From the NCBI GenBank assembly GCA_020439485.1, contig JAGQSP010000507.1, positions 1-6,478 on the forward strand: a stretch of 6,478 bases of DNA. Reading direction: 5' to 3'. Source of the stretch: Acidimicrobiales bacterium. GTDB lineage: Bacteria > Actinomycetota > Acidimicrobiia > Acidimicrobiales > Poriferisodalaceae. A model generated the notes under the pieces. It was not told where the DNA came from. It saw only the letters and a program-made list of their open reading frames with translations, and made no database searches. A program made the position numbers and the translations under genes. Positions within the stretch are counted from its first letter, which is position 1, and the number at the start of each line of letters is the position of its first letter. This document shows, piece after piece, positions 1 through 5,717 of the stretch.

Positions 1-911
1 GTGCCATTGCGAATCTCGTCCGAGGGCCCATACAGACGCACCGCCGCGTTCCAGCCAGGCATGGTGGCGAGCCGGTTGGCAAGCCCCTCGGGCCCACCGA
101 AGTTCACGGTGATCGTGCCGTCCGGGTTGCGAAGCGCCGTCTGATTGTTGATCGAATAGACCTTGGCATCGTTGGGCTGCACATACCCATCGGCGTCATA
201 GACGGTTATCGACCAGAAATCGCGCACCGGTACGTCGCCGACCGTCAGCGCGCAGTGCGTCGGGTACTCGGCCGGGTTGAAGATGCCGACATAGCGCACG
301 TGGTGGTCGGGAATACCGGCCCAGCCGTTTGCCACGCCGAGCAATCGCCTCACGGGGTCGAGTTCGCCCTCGTCACCGAACGAACCCACAGGCCCGTTAC
401 CCCACGCGCGCAAAGCCGCTAGATGGGACCTGATGGCGTCGAGGTCGTCGTGTGACCAGTCGGGAATCTCGAAGCTCCCCTTATCGGCCTGTTCGACCGT
501 GATCGCGTCTTGCAGGTCGTTGACCGCGGCGATGTCGGCCTCGTCGAGGGCGTTGACGAAGATGCGGTACATGATCCACACATAGCGGGTGCCGATGTCG
601 GCCTCGCTGAGCGAGTAACTGCCCGGCTGGGTGGTCAACAGCTTGACGTAGTGGTCTTGGCTGATCGCGGTGAGCGAGAGGTACCGGTCGGTCTGGGGCA
701 GGCTGAGCGTGATGGGGCTGGTCAGGTCGAACACACCCAGGGCGTACATGAAGTCGTAGCACTGGCGCACGATGACTGCGTCGGCGGGTTCCAGCGGCCG
801 CGGATCTTTCGAGAAGTTCCCGATGCCGACCTTGTCGACCAAGCGAGCGAAGTTGATGTCGGACTCTGCCCTGGGGAAGTCGTCGAGGGTGACTCTGCGG
901 CCTGTTTGCAT
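1..911 (-). CDS. DUF1254/DUF1214 domain protein, 3' end cut by window edge
   Basis: The 303 visible codons match the DUF1254-DUF1214 two-domain family, whose biochemical role is not settled. The N-terminal half carries the DUF1254-like pattern: GVFDLTSPITLSLP, a DRYLSLTAISQDHY strand, then GTRYVWIMYRIFVNALDEAD followed by VNDLQDAI. The C-terminal half carries the DUF1214 core: VPVRDFWSITVYDADGYV, then NPDGTITVNFGG, GWNAAVRLY and GPSDEIRNG. Family members usually end soon after this point with a G-x-W-x-x-P segment, so perhaps 10-20 residues are missing. The start is the ATG at 911; no good Shine-Dalgarno is visible. The first residues (MQTGRRVTLDDFPRAE) show no signal peptide, so I infer a cytoplasmic protein, although many relatives are exported. 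It lies 33 nt behind the PEP mutase-like gene, probably as a later member of the same operon. The family call is strong; the function is unknown. Confidence 0.85.
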   Translation of the reverse strand, partial: MQTGRRVTLDDFPRAESDINFARLVDKVGIGNFSKDPRPLEPADAVIVRQCYDFMYALGVFDLTSPITLSLPQTDRYLSLTAISQDHYVKLLTTQPGSYSLSEADIGTRYVWIMYRIFVNALDEADIAAVNDLQDAITVEQADKGSFEIPDWSHDDLDAIRSHLAALRAWGNGPVGSFGDEGELDPVRRLLGVANGWAGIPDHHVRYVGIFNPAEYPTHCALTVGDVPVRDFWSITVYDADGYVQPNDAKVYSINNQTALRNPDGTITVNFGGPEGLANRLATMPGWNAAVRLYGPSDEIRNG

Positions 912-944
912 GGTTCGAGCATCGCAGAGTGGTGTCGGGCGACC

Positions 945-1781
945 TCAATCGAAGGCGGTCAGCATGGCGTCGATGTCTGTGCCCGAGATGCCATTGCCGA
1001 GTCGGCTGAAGTCGCCGTCGTCGAAGATCGCCCTGGCCGCGTCGACGATGGCGCGGTGGGTGGTGCGCGCCAGCGCCGAACCCAGCGAGATGCGCGCCAC
1101 ACCCGCGTCTGCGAACTGCTGGTGCGTAACCCGGGTGAACGGTCCGGCCGCCAGCGCGTTCACGGGCACGCTCACCGTGGCACAGATACGTGCGACGGCG
1201 TCGAGGTCGGCCGGCATCGGCAGATACACCGCGTCGGCGCCCGCAGCCTCGAAAGCCTGAAGACGCCGGATGCCTTCGTCGAGGTCGTAGGACCTGTTGA
1301 GAACACCATCTGCACGGGCCAGCAACACGAAATCGTCGGGAAGCGAGCGGGCAGCTTGAACCGCCGCAGCGATGCGATCGACGGCCAAATCGAACTCGTA
1401 GGCACCCGAGCCCGGCAGGTCGGTGTCCTCGATCGATATTCCGCCGAGCCCGGCCGCGGCAGCCAGGCGAACGGTGGTTGCCACTGCCTCGGCATCTCTG
1501 GCGAACCCGTTCTCGAAGTCGCCCGACACGGGAAGCGGCGTGGCCTTCACCAGCATCTCGGCATGGGCTAGGGCTTCGTCTCGGGACACATGACCCATGT
1601 CTGGACGGCCCAGGGTGAACGCGTGCGCCGCCGACGAGGTGCCTATCGCCTGGGCACCCAGCGCCGCCAGAACCCGCGCCGAACCCGCGTCCCAGGCGTT
1701 GGCCAGCACGAACGGGTCGCCTGGTCGGTGCAACTCGCGCAGCCGGGCACCAGCGGATTGGGTCTGTCGTTCGCCTGTCAT
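945..1781 (-). CDS. Isocitrate lyase/PEP mutase superfamily protein (putative C-C or C-P lyase)
   Basis: This 278-residue protein is a TIM-barrel member of the isocitrate lyase/phosphoenolpyruvate mutase superfamily, typical in length for the short clade. Visible marks are LANAWDAGSARVLAALGA (27-44), the TSSAAHAFTLGRPDM loop (48-62), the metal-binding strand SGDFENGFA (86-94, acidic D88 and E90), GISIEDTD (114-121), LLARADG (153-159) and VPVNAL (205-210). Where isocitrate and methylisocitrate lyases have the catalytic KKCGH loop, this protein has PGSGA (123-127) with no cysteine, so those two activities are unlikely. Family members include aldolase-like lyases, oxaloacetate decarboxylase and phosphonate enzymes; the substrate cannot be told. 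I chose the ATG at 1781 because it places the conserved LRELH segment at residue 14. An in-frame ATG at 1823 would add 14 basic residues (MGSRRVRPAAKLCD) that look untranslated. Both starts have weak ribosome binding sites. It sits 45 nt behind the amidohydrolase gene. Confidence 0.88.
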   Translation of the reverse strand: MTGERQTQSAGARLRELHRPGDPFVLANAWDAGSARVLAALGAQAIGTSSAAHAFTLGRPDMGHVSRDEALAHAEMLVKATPLPVSGDFENGFARDAEAVATTVRLAAAAGLGGISIEDTDLPGSGAYEFDLAVDRIAAAVQAARSLPDDFVLLARADGVLNRSYDLDEGIRRLQAFEAAGADAVYLPMPADLDAVARICATVSVPVNALAAGPFTRVTHQQFADAGVARISLGSALARTTHRAIVDAARAIFDDGDFSRLGNGISGTDIDAMLTAFD

Positions 1782-1826
1782 GTCACACAGCTTCGCAGCA
1801 GGGCGCACCCGCCGCGAGCCCATTTC

Positions 1827-2948
1827 TCACAGGTTCGCGACGTCGATGCCGTACAGGTCGATGACGTTGCCCCAAACCATCTGCTCGACCTCGTCTTCGG
1901 GCACCCCGGCGAAGATGTCCTCCAACACCGACATCGAGTTGGGCCAGATCGAGTCGTGGTGCGGGTAGTCGTTGCCCCACAACAGGTTGCCGATGCCGAT
2001 TTCGTGGCGGGTGGCGACGCCCTGGGCGTCGTCTTCGAAGGTGACGTAGAAGTTGCGATCGAAATACTCCGACGGCTTCATCGTGAGGTCGTCGGAAAGC
2101 TCCCACGGCGTGCGGTAGGCGGCATGGTCGAACCGCTGCTTCCAGTGCGCAACCCAGCCGGTCTCGAACTCGGCCGAGATGAACCTCAGGCCGGCGAAGC
2201 GTTCGACGACCCCGCTCATGATCAGGTCCATGATCGAGTTGACGACCGTGATGTGGGCCATGGTGTAGCCCTTGGTGGTGCCGCCCGGGGTGCCGAAATG
2301 GGCCGGCAGGCCACAGTCGAAAGACGACCCGGTGAAGATGTGCATCGTCACCGGCAGGTTCATCTCTTCGAGCACCGCCCACAACGGGTCGTACATGGGG
2401 TCGCTGTACGGCTTGTCGAGCGGGGCGTGCGAAGGGATCGAAAAGCCGCGCACACCCAGCGATCCGGCGCGCTTGGCCTCGGCTACCGAGGCCTCGACAT
2501 CGGGAACCGGCAGACAGCCGATGCCGATCAGGCGGTCGCGGTTGGGTGCGCAGTAGTCGAGGATCCAGTCGTTGTGTTGGCGAAACGCCGCGGCACGAAT
2601 GTCGTCGTCGGTGACGGCGAAGGTGAACATCGACAGGCTGGGATACATCACCTCGCCCGCGATGCCGTCCTGCTCTTGTTCCGCAAGGCGTTTGGTCGAG
2701 TCGACCACTCCGGGGTTGAGCCCCTCATAACCCGCTGCGATGAGGGCCTCGGTTTCGGGGTCATCGAGCTTGTGGCCGGCTATGCCAAACCGTCCGACCG
2801 AGACCCTGGGCTGGCCGTTCACGGTCAACATCAGACCCTTCTCGGGCACATCGACGATGTGCGGGGCCAGTTCGCCGAAGTGTTCGGCCAGGCCCTCGAA
2901 CACCTCGGCCCCCTCGACGACGTGTGAGTCGCATGAATAGAACCGCAT
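1827..2948 (-). CDS. Amidohydrolase family protein (ACMSD-like, Amidohydro_2)
   Basis: This 373-residue TIM-barrel hydrolase belongs to the amidohydrolase_2 group, which contains metal-dependent decarboxylases (aminocarboxymuconate semialdehyde and gamma-resorcylate decarboxylases) and hydratases such as 4-oxalomesaconate hydratase. Visible motifs are the N-terminal metal site CDSHVVE (D7, H9, E12), MYPSLSMF (101-108), the strand PVTMHIFTGSS with H203, FISAEFETGWVAHW (256-269), and LLWGNDYPHHDSIWPNS (322-338) with the catalytic-type D327. The NVIDLYGI tail (361-368) is the family's usual end. The first histidine of the classic HxH motif is D7, as in many uncharacterised relatives. No signal peptide is seen, so it is probably cytoplasmic. 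A strong GAGGGGG site lies 6 nt ahead of the ATG and supports the start. It is fourth in the operon, 59 nt behind the dehydrogenase gene. In that company a decarboxylation or hydration of an acidic ring-cleavage product is plausible, but this is inference. Confidence 0.9.
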   Translation of the reverse strand: MRFYSCDSHVVEGAEVFEGLAEHFGELAPHIVDVPEKGLMLTVNGQPRVSVGRFGIAGHKLDDPETEALIAAGYEGLNPGVVDSTKRLAEQEQDGIAGEVMYPSLSMFTFAVTDDDIRAAAFRQHNDWILDYCAPNRDRLIGIGCLPVPDVEASVAEAKRAGSLGVRGFSIPSHAPLDKPYSDPMYDPLWAVLEEMNLPVTMHIFTGSSFDCGLPAHFGTPGGTTKGYTMAHITVVNSIMDLIMSGVVERFAGLRFISAEFETGWVAHWKQRFDHAAYRTPWELSDDLTMKPSEYFDRNFYVTFEDDAQGVATRHEIGIGNLLWGNDYPHHDSIWPNSMSVLEDIFAGVPEDEVEQMVWGNVIDLYGIDVANL

Positions 2949-2954
2949 CTTCGT

Positions 2955-2961
2955 CCCCCTC
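2955..2961 (-). promoter_or_regulatory. Ribosome binding site of the amidohydrolase gene
   Basis: On the minus strand this reads GAGGGGG, ending 6 nt before the ATG at 2948. It is a strong Shine-Dalgarno, unlike the leaderless head gene, and it fixes the start. It lies in the 59-nt spacer after the dehydrogenase gene, the longest gap within the operon. I found no clear promoter or terminator in that spacer. Confidence 0.75.
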
Positions 2962-3007
2962 GACGGTCGGTTGCTATCCGCTCACTCTGTCACACATGGG
3001 ATGGTGT

Positions 3008-4000
3008 TCAGAAGCCTGCCCGCTTGTCGACCACACCCTCGAAGGGCAAGCCAGACTGTGCGTTGACCAGGTTGCGGACGAATCTGGCCACGTTGCGTGG
3101 AGCCCGCAGCTGGCTGGCCCCGGCGGTGTGGGGTGTCATGGCCACGTTCGGCAGATGGAACAGAGGATGCTCGGGCGGCAGCGGTTCGCCGGGCGCAACG
3201 TCTAGCGCCGCCCCGGCAAGGTGACCCGATCGGAGCGCGGCCACGAGGGCGTCGCCGTCGACGATCTCGCCCCTGGTGACGTTCACCAGATAGCTGCCCG
3301 GCTTCATCTTGGCGAACAGGTCCGAGTCGAACATGGCATGGGTCTGGTCGGTCAGGGGCAGGTTGACCGACACGACGTCGGCCTGTGCGAGTAGGTCGTC
3401 GAGACGGTCGGGCCCCCATACCTCGACAACACCGTGGTCGGGCGCGGCGGGAAACCAGTCGACGGCGATGGTCTTCATGCCGAAGGCAACCGCTCGTCTC
3501 GCCATCTCCCTGCCGGTGCCACCAAACCCGACCAGGCCCATCGTCAGGCCGGCCAGCTCGATCTCGTTGCGCCTCATCTCGACCCGGTGATTCCAGGCGT
3601 CTGGCCCCAGCCGCACCGCAGTGTGGATCTGACGGGTGAGGGCCAGCAGCAATCCCCAGCCGGTGTCGGCCAGATGGCCGCCCACGAGGCCTTTCTCGCC
3701 GGTCAGCACGACGTCGCTTTCGACGAACCGTTCGAACATGAACATGTCGACGCCCGACGCTGTGGCGTGGATCCATCTGAGGTTGGGCGCAGCGGCGAAG
3801 AAGTCCTCGTTGAGGATGCCGAGCATCACCTCGACGTCGCCAGCGTGGGCGAACGCGTCGCGAAGCCCCGACACGACCTCGACGGTGCTGCCCGGGGGCG
3901 CGGCGGCGCGGATGTCGTCGATGAATGGCGACGCGTCCATCATCGTCAATCCCTCGACGACCAGGATGTTCACCGGCCCGTTCAGCTCGATGCTTGTCAT
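3008..4000 (-). CDS. D-isomer-specific 2-hydroxyacid dehydrogenase (NAD-binding)
   Basis: This 330-residue oxidoreductase should interconvert a 2-oxoacid and its D-2-hydroxyacid with NAD(H), in the cytoplasm. The outer catalytic domain (about 1-110 and the last 35 residues) includes LRWIHATASGVDMF (74-87), the usual substrate-side segment. The Rossmann domain has GLVGFGGTG (155-163; G158, G160, G163) and an acidic residue D181 after the second strand, which favours NAD over NADP. The catalytic triad is visible: R243 in NVTRGEIVDGDAL, E272 in DVAPGEPLPPEHPL and H291 in MTPHTAG. Length is normal for the family. The ATG start is supported by a strong GGAGG 6 nt upstream. It lies 15 nt behind the hydratase gene, so co-transcription is near certain. 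The substrate is not deducible; a 2-oxoacid made by the two upstream enzymes is a reasonable guess. Phosphoglycerate, glyoxylate or hydroxypyruvate reductase names would be over-precise. Confidence 0.93.
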   Translation of the reverse strand: MTSIELNGPVNILVVEGLTMMDASPFIDDIRAAAPPGSTVEVVSGLRDAFAHAGDVEVMLGILNEDFFAAAPNLRWIHATASGVDMFMFERFVESDVVLTGEKGLVGGHLADTGWGLLLALTRQIHTAVRLGPDAWNHRVEMRRNEIELAGLTMGLVGFGGTGREMARRAVAFGMKTIAVDWFPAAPDHGVVEVWGPDRLDDLLAQADVVSVNLPLTDQTHAMFDSDLFAKMKPGSYLVNVTRGEIVDGDALVAALRSGHLAGAALDVAPGEPLPPEHPLFHLPNVAMTPHTAGASQLRAPRNVARFVRNLVNAQSGLPFEGVVDKRAGF

Positions 4001-4004
4001 GGCA

Positions 4005-4014
4005 CCCCTCCCCT
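4005..4014 (-). promoter_or_regulatory. Ribosome binding site of the hydroxyacid dehydrogenase gene
   Basis: On the minus strand this reads AGGGGAGGGG, with the GGAGG core at 4011-4007, 6 nt ahead of the ATG at 4000. It fills most of the 15-nt gap after the hydratase stop codon and confirms the start. Confidence 0.8.
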
Positions 4015-4015
4015 G

Positions 4016-4792
4016 TCAGACGACTTGTATCTCGACTCGACCGATGCCGTCGAAATCACACGCCCAGCGCTCGCCGGGCCTGGCCGCAAACCGCGCGAAC
4101 GCGCCGGTGATGACGCGTTGGCCCGCCCGCAAACCGCGCCCATGCCGCGCCAGTTGCTCTACGAGGCGACACAACGAAACGGCGTGATCGTCGAGGTGGT
4201 CGCTGGACACACCCTCGAAGACCTGGGTGCCGTTGCGGAACATGCGCACCGTGGTGGCCGACAGTGTTGCCGCCGTCCGCGCGTGATCTGGCCCCGGGGC
4301 GATGCCTGTGCCGTGCACTATCCCCCAGTTGGTCAGGCAGTCGGTCACCAGAACCGGAAAGTCCGGCCTGGCCGACCCGGGCCTGGCCTCGTTCAGCTCG
4401 AGCCCGGCGCTCACCTCGGCGACGAAGTCGAGAATCCGATCGGGACCGATGTCTGGGTCGGCGATGTCGGCCCCCATGGTGAAGCACATCTCGGCCTCGA
4501 TCGACAGGTCGCGGATTGCAGCAGCAGCCACGGATTCGCCCGACGCCAACACCTTGTCGGCCAGCACGAAACCGAAGGGCCGCTCGTCTGCGCCCAACTT
4601 CTGCCGGGATGACTCGGATGTGAGCCCGACCTTCCAGCCACCGATCGTGGCGCCGCGCTCGAGCAGGTCGTCCAGCACTGCCAGTTGCAGGTCGAGCGCC
4701 TGATGAAGGTCTATTGCGCCAACCAGCCAGGCGGGAGCGAAGTCGCCGTTCGCCCTGGACGCGATGAGCCGCTGGGTCAGATCGGTGTCCAT
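4016..4792 (-). CDS. 2-keto-4-pentenoate hydratase family protein (MhpD-like)
   Basis: This 258-residue protein belongs to the MhpD family, which has the FAH fold and includes 2-oxopent-4-enoate hydratase, 2-oxohept-3-enedioate hydratase and 4-oxalocrotonate decarboxylase. These enzymes act on ring-cleavage products in aromatic degradation. Visible marks are IGGWKVGLTSESSRQKLGA (50-68), the metal site IEAEMCF (98-104; E99 and E101), a third likely ligand E132 in SAGLELNEAR (128-137), and NWGIVHGTGIAP further on. The usual E-x-x-D-S-R motif is here ELNEAR. The ATG at 4792 shares its A with the upstream gene's TGA (TGATG), implying translational coupling; only a weak GCGAGAG precedes it. An in-frame ATG at 4846 would overlap the upstream gene by 55 nt and add an unlike, basic N-terminus, so I rejected it. 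Hydratase and decarboxylase members cannot be separated from sequence alone; hydratase is my preferred reading. Confidence 0.88.
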   Translation of the reverse strand: MDTDLTQRLIASRANGDFAPAWLVGAIDLHQALDLQLAVLDDLLERGATIGGWKVGLTSESSRQKLGADERPFGFVLADKVLASGESVAAAAIRDLSIEAEMCFTMGADIADPDIGPDRILDFVAEVSAGLELNEARPGSARPDFPVLVTDCLTNWGIVHGTGIAPGPDHARTAATLSATTVRMFRNGTQVFEGVSSDHLDDHAVSLCRLVEQLARHGRGLRAGQRVITGAFARFAARPGERWACDFDGIGRVEIQVV

Positions 4793-5640
4793 CAGCTCTC
4801 GCCGATCACCGGATTGCGGAGAACGCCGATGCCCTCGACCTCGCATTCGACCACCCGGCCAGGCGTCAGCCAGCGTGGCGGATCGAAACCACCACCCGAC
4901 CCCTCGGGCGAACCGGTGGCGATGACGTCGCCGGGCAACAGTTCGAGGGCCGTCGACAGGTACGAGATGATCTGGGCCACCGACTTGATCATCTCGCCCG
5001 TGCTGGCGTCCTGACGTACCTCGCCATCGACCCTGGCCACCAGGCGCAGGGCCTGCGGGTCGGCGATCTCGTCAGAGGTGACCATCCAGGGTCCGATCGA
5101 ACCCGACCGCTCGAAGTTCTTTCCGGCGCTGACCGAGTGCCGCTGCCATTCCCGAACCGATCCGTCATTGACGATGGTCCAGCCCGCGACGACGTCCAGA
5201 GCCGACTCGACAGGCACGTGCCGAGCGCGCCGACCAATGACCGCGGCCAGTTCAGACTCATAGTCGAACGTCGGCGAGACGCGTGGAGCAACCAGGGGCT
5301 GAAGGTGCCCCACCAGGGTGCCTGGCACCTTCGTGAACCACTGTGGGAACTGGGGCGTAGGCGGTGGTGTGCCTCCGGCCGGATACTTCTTCGCATAGTT
5401 GAGGCCGATGGCGAAGACCCGTCCCGACTGGGCCAACAGCGGTGAGAACTCGATGTCGTCGACCGCGAAATCGACGGCCTTGGCGGACGCAACCAGATCG
5501 CGCCAGTCGGGCTGGTTCAGCAGATGGTGCATCGACCGGGCCCGGTCTGGATGCCGGGTGGTGAGGTCGTACACACCGTCGCCCAACAGCACCCCGACGC
5601 CGGCCCGTTGACCTGGGGCGATGAACTCGAGCACGCGCAT
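4792..5640 (-). CDS. Fumarylacetoacetate hydrolase family protein
   Basis: This 282-residue cytoplasmic enzyme carries a full FAH catalytic domain after a short N-terminal region. That layout is seen in 2-hydroxyhepta-2,4-diene-1,7-dioate isomerase/decarboxylases, acylpyruvases and related C-C bond hydrolases. Visible marks are FAIGLNYAKKY (76-86), FTKVPGTLVG (102-111), the metal site DYESELAAVIG (126-136; E128 and E130) and GWTIVNDGSVREWQ (153-166; third ligand D159). KNFERSGSIGPWMVTSDEI (174-192), GEMIKSVAQIISYLST (215-230), PGDVIATGSPEG (236-247) and EVEGIGVLRNPV (267-278) complete the domain. Two changes stand out: the common RDxQ is REWQ, and TGTPxG is TGSPEG. It heads the six-gene operon. 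The start at 5640 has no Shine-Dalgarno but has a TAGTGT box 6 nt upstream, as expected of a leaderless message. Its end overlaps the hydratase start by 1 nt. Family is certain; exact substrate is unknown. Confidence 0.92.
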   Translation of the reverse strand: MRVLEFIAPGQRAGVGVLLGDGVYDLTTRHPDRARSMHHLLNQPDWRDLVASAKAVDFAVDDIEFSPLLAQSGRVFAIGLNYAKKYPAGGTPPPTPQFPQWFTKVPGTLVGHLQPLVAPRVSPTFDYESELAAVIGRRARHVPVESALDVVAGWTIVNDGSVREWQRHSVSAGKNFERSGSIGPWMVTSDEIADPQALRLVARVDGEVRQDASTGEMIKSVAQIISYLSTALELLPGDVIATGSPEGSGGGFDPPRWLTPGRVVECEVEGIGVLRNPVIGES

Positions 5641-5646
5641 GAGGCG

Positions 5647-5652
5647 ACACTA
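5647..5652 (-). promoter_or_regulatory. Candidate -10 box (TAGTGT) for the six-gene operon, leaderless start
   Basis: On the minus strand TAGTGT lies exactly 6 nt (CGCCTC) before the ATG at 5640. It fits the actinobacterial TAnnnT -10 consensus, and its spacing would put transcription start at or next to the A of the start codon. No Shine-Dalgarno is present, which agrees with a leaderless message. This is inferred from spacing and motif only. Confidence 0.5.
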
Positions 5653-5703
5653 CGCGCGCCCGGCCGCCGACGCTCAGGCGGGCCTCGATCGACCACGAAC
5701 ACC

Positions 5704-5709
5704 TACGAT
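5704..5709 (+). promoter_or_regulatory. Candidate -10 box (TACGAT) for the amine oxidase gene
   Basis: TACGAT matches the TAnnnT -10 pattern and lies 8 nt (TCGCGACG) before the ATG at 5718. Transcription would start at or just before the start codon, leaving no room for a ribosome binding site, and none is seen. The upstream -35 region (near 5681-5687) is not recognisable. Confidence 0.45.
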
Positions 5710-5717
5710 TCGCGACG

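Larger units (their letters stand above)
5641..5717. promoter_or_regulatory. Divergent promoter region between the operon and the amine oxidase gene
   Basis: This 77-nt spacer separates the two outward-facing start codons and must hold the 5' signals of both units. Each start has a TAnnnT box within 8 nt and neither has a Shine-Dalgarno. An 8-bp palindrome, TCGATCGA, sits at 5685-5692 between the two boxes and might be a regulator half-site pair, but such words are common in this DNA. No clear -35 element is seen on either side. Confidence 0.6.

Noticed and set aside
1782..1823. Upstream ATG at 1823 as start of the PEP mutase-like gene
   Set aside because: It adds a basic stretch unlike the family N-terminus, and its ribosome binding site is no better than that at 1781. 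It is not excluded.
2992..3007. Imperfect inverted repeat ACAC...GTGT just after the dehydrogenase stop codon
   Set aside because: The stem is only 4 bp, or 6 bp with a bulge, around a 3-nt loop and has no T-run. It is too weak for a terminator or operator claim.
2949..3007. Possible internal promoter ahead of the amidohydrolase gene (TAGCAA)
   Set aside because: The last base misses the TAnnnT pattern, no -35 lies at a suitable distance, and the gene has a strong Shine-Dalgarno as expected for an internal operon gene.
510..4612. Long plus-strand open frames at 510-1571, 1590-2927 and 3434-4612
   Set aside because: They lie antisense to genes with clear family motifs, encode low-complexity R/A/G/V/H-rich sequences with no recognisable domain, and follow from GC-rich third codon positions.
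4793..4846. Upstream ATG at 4846 as start of the hydratase gene
   Set aside because: It would overlap the FAH gene by 55 nt and add an arginine-rich leader with no family match, whereas 4792 gives the common TGATG coupling.
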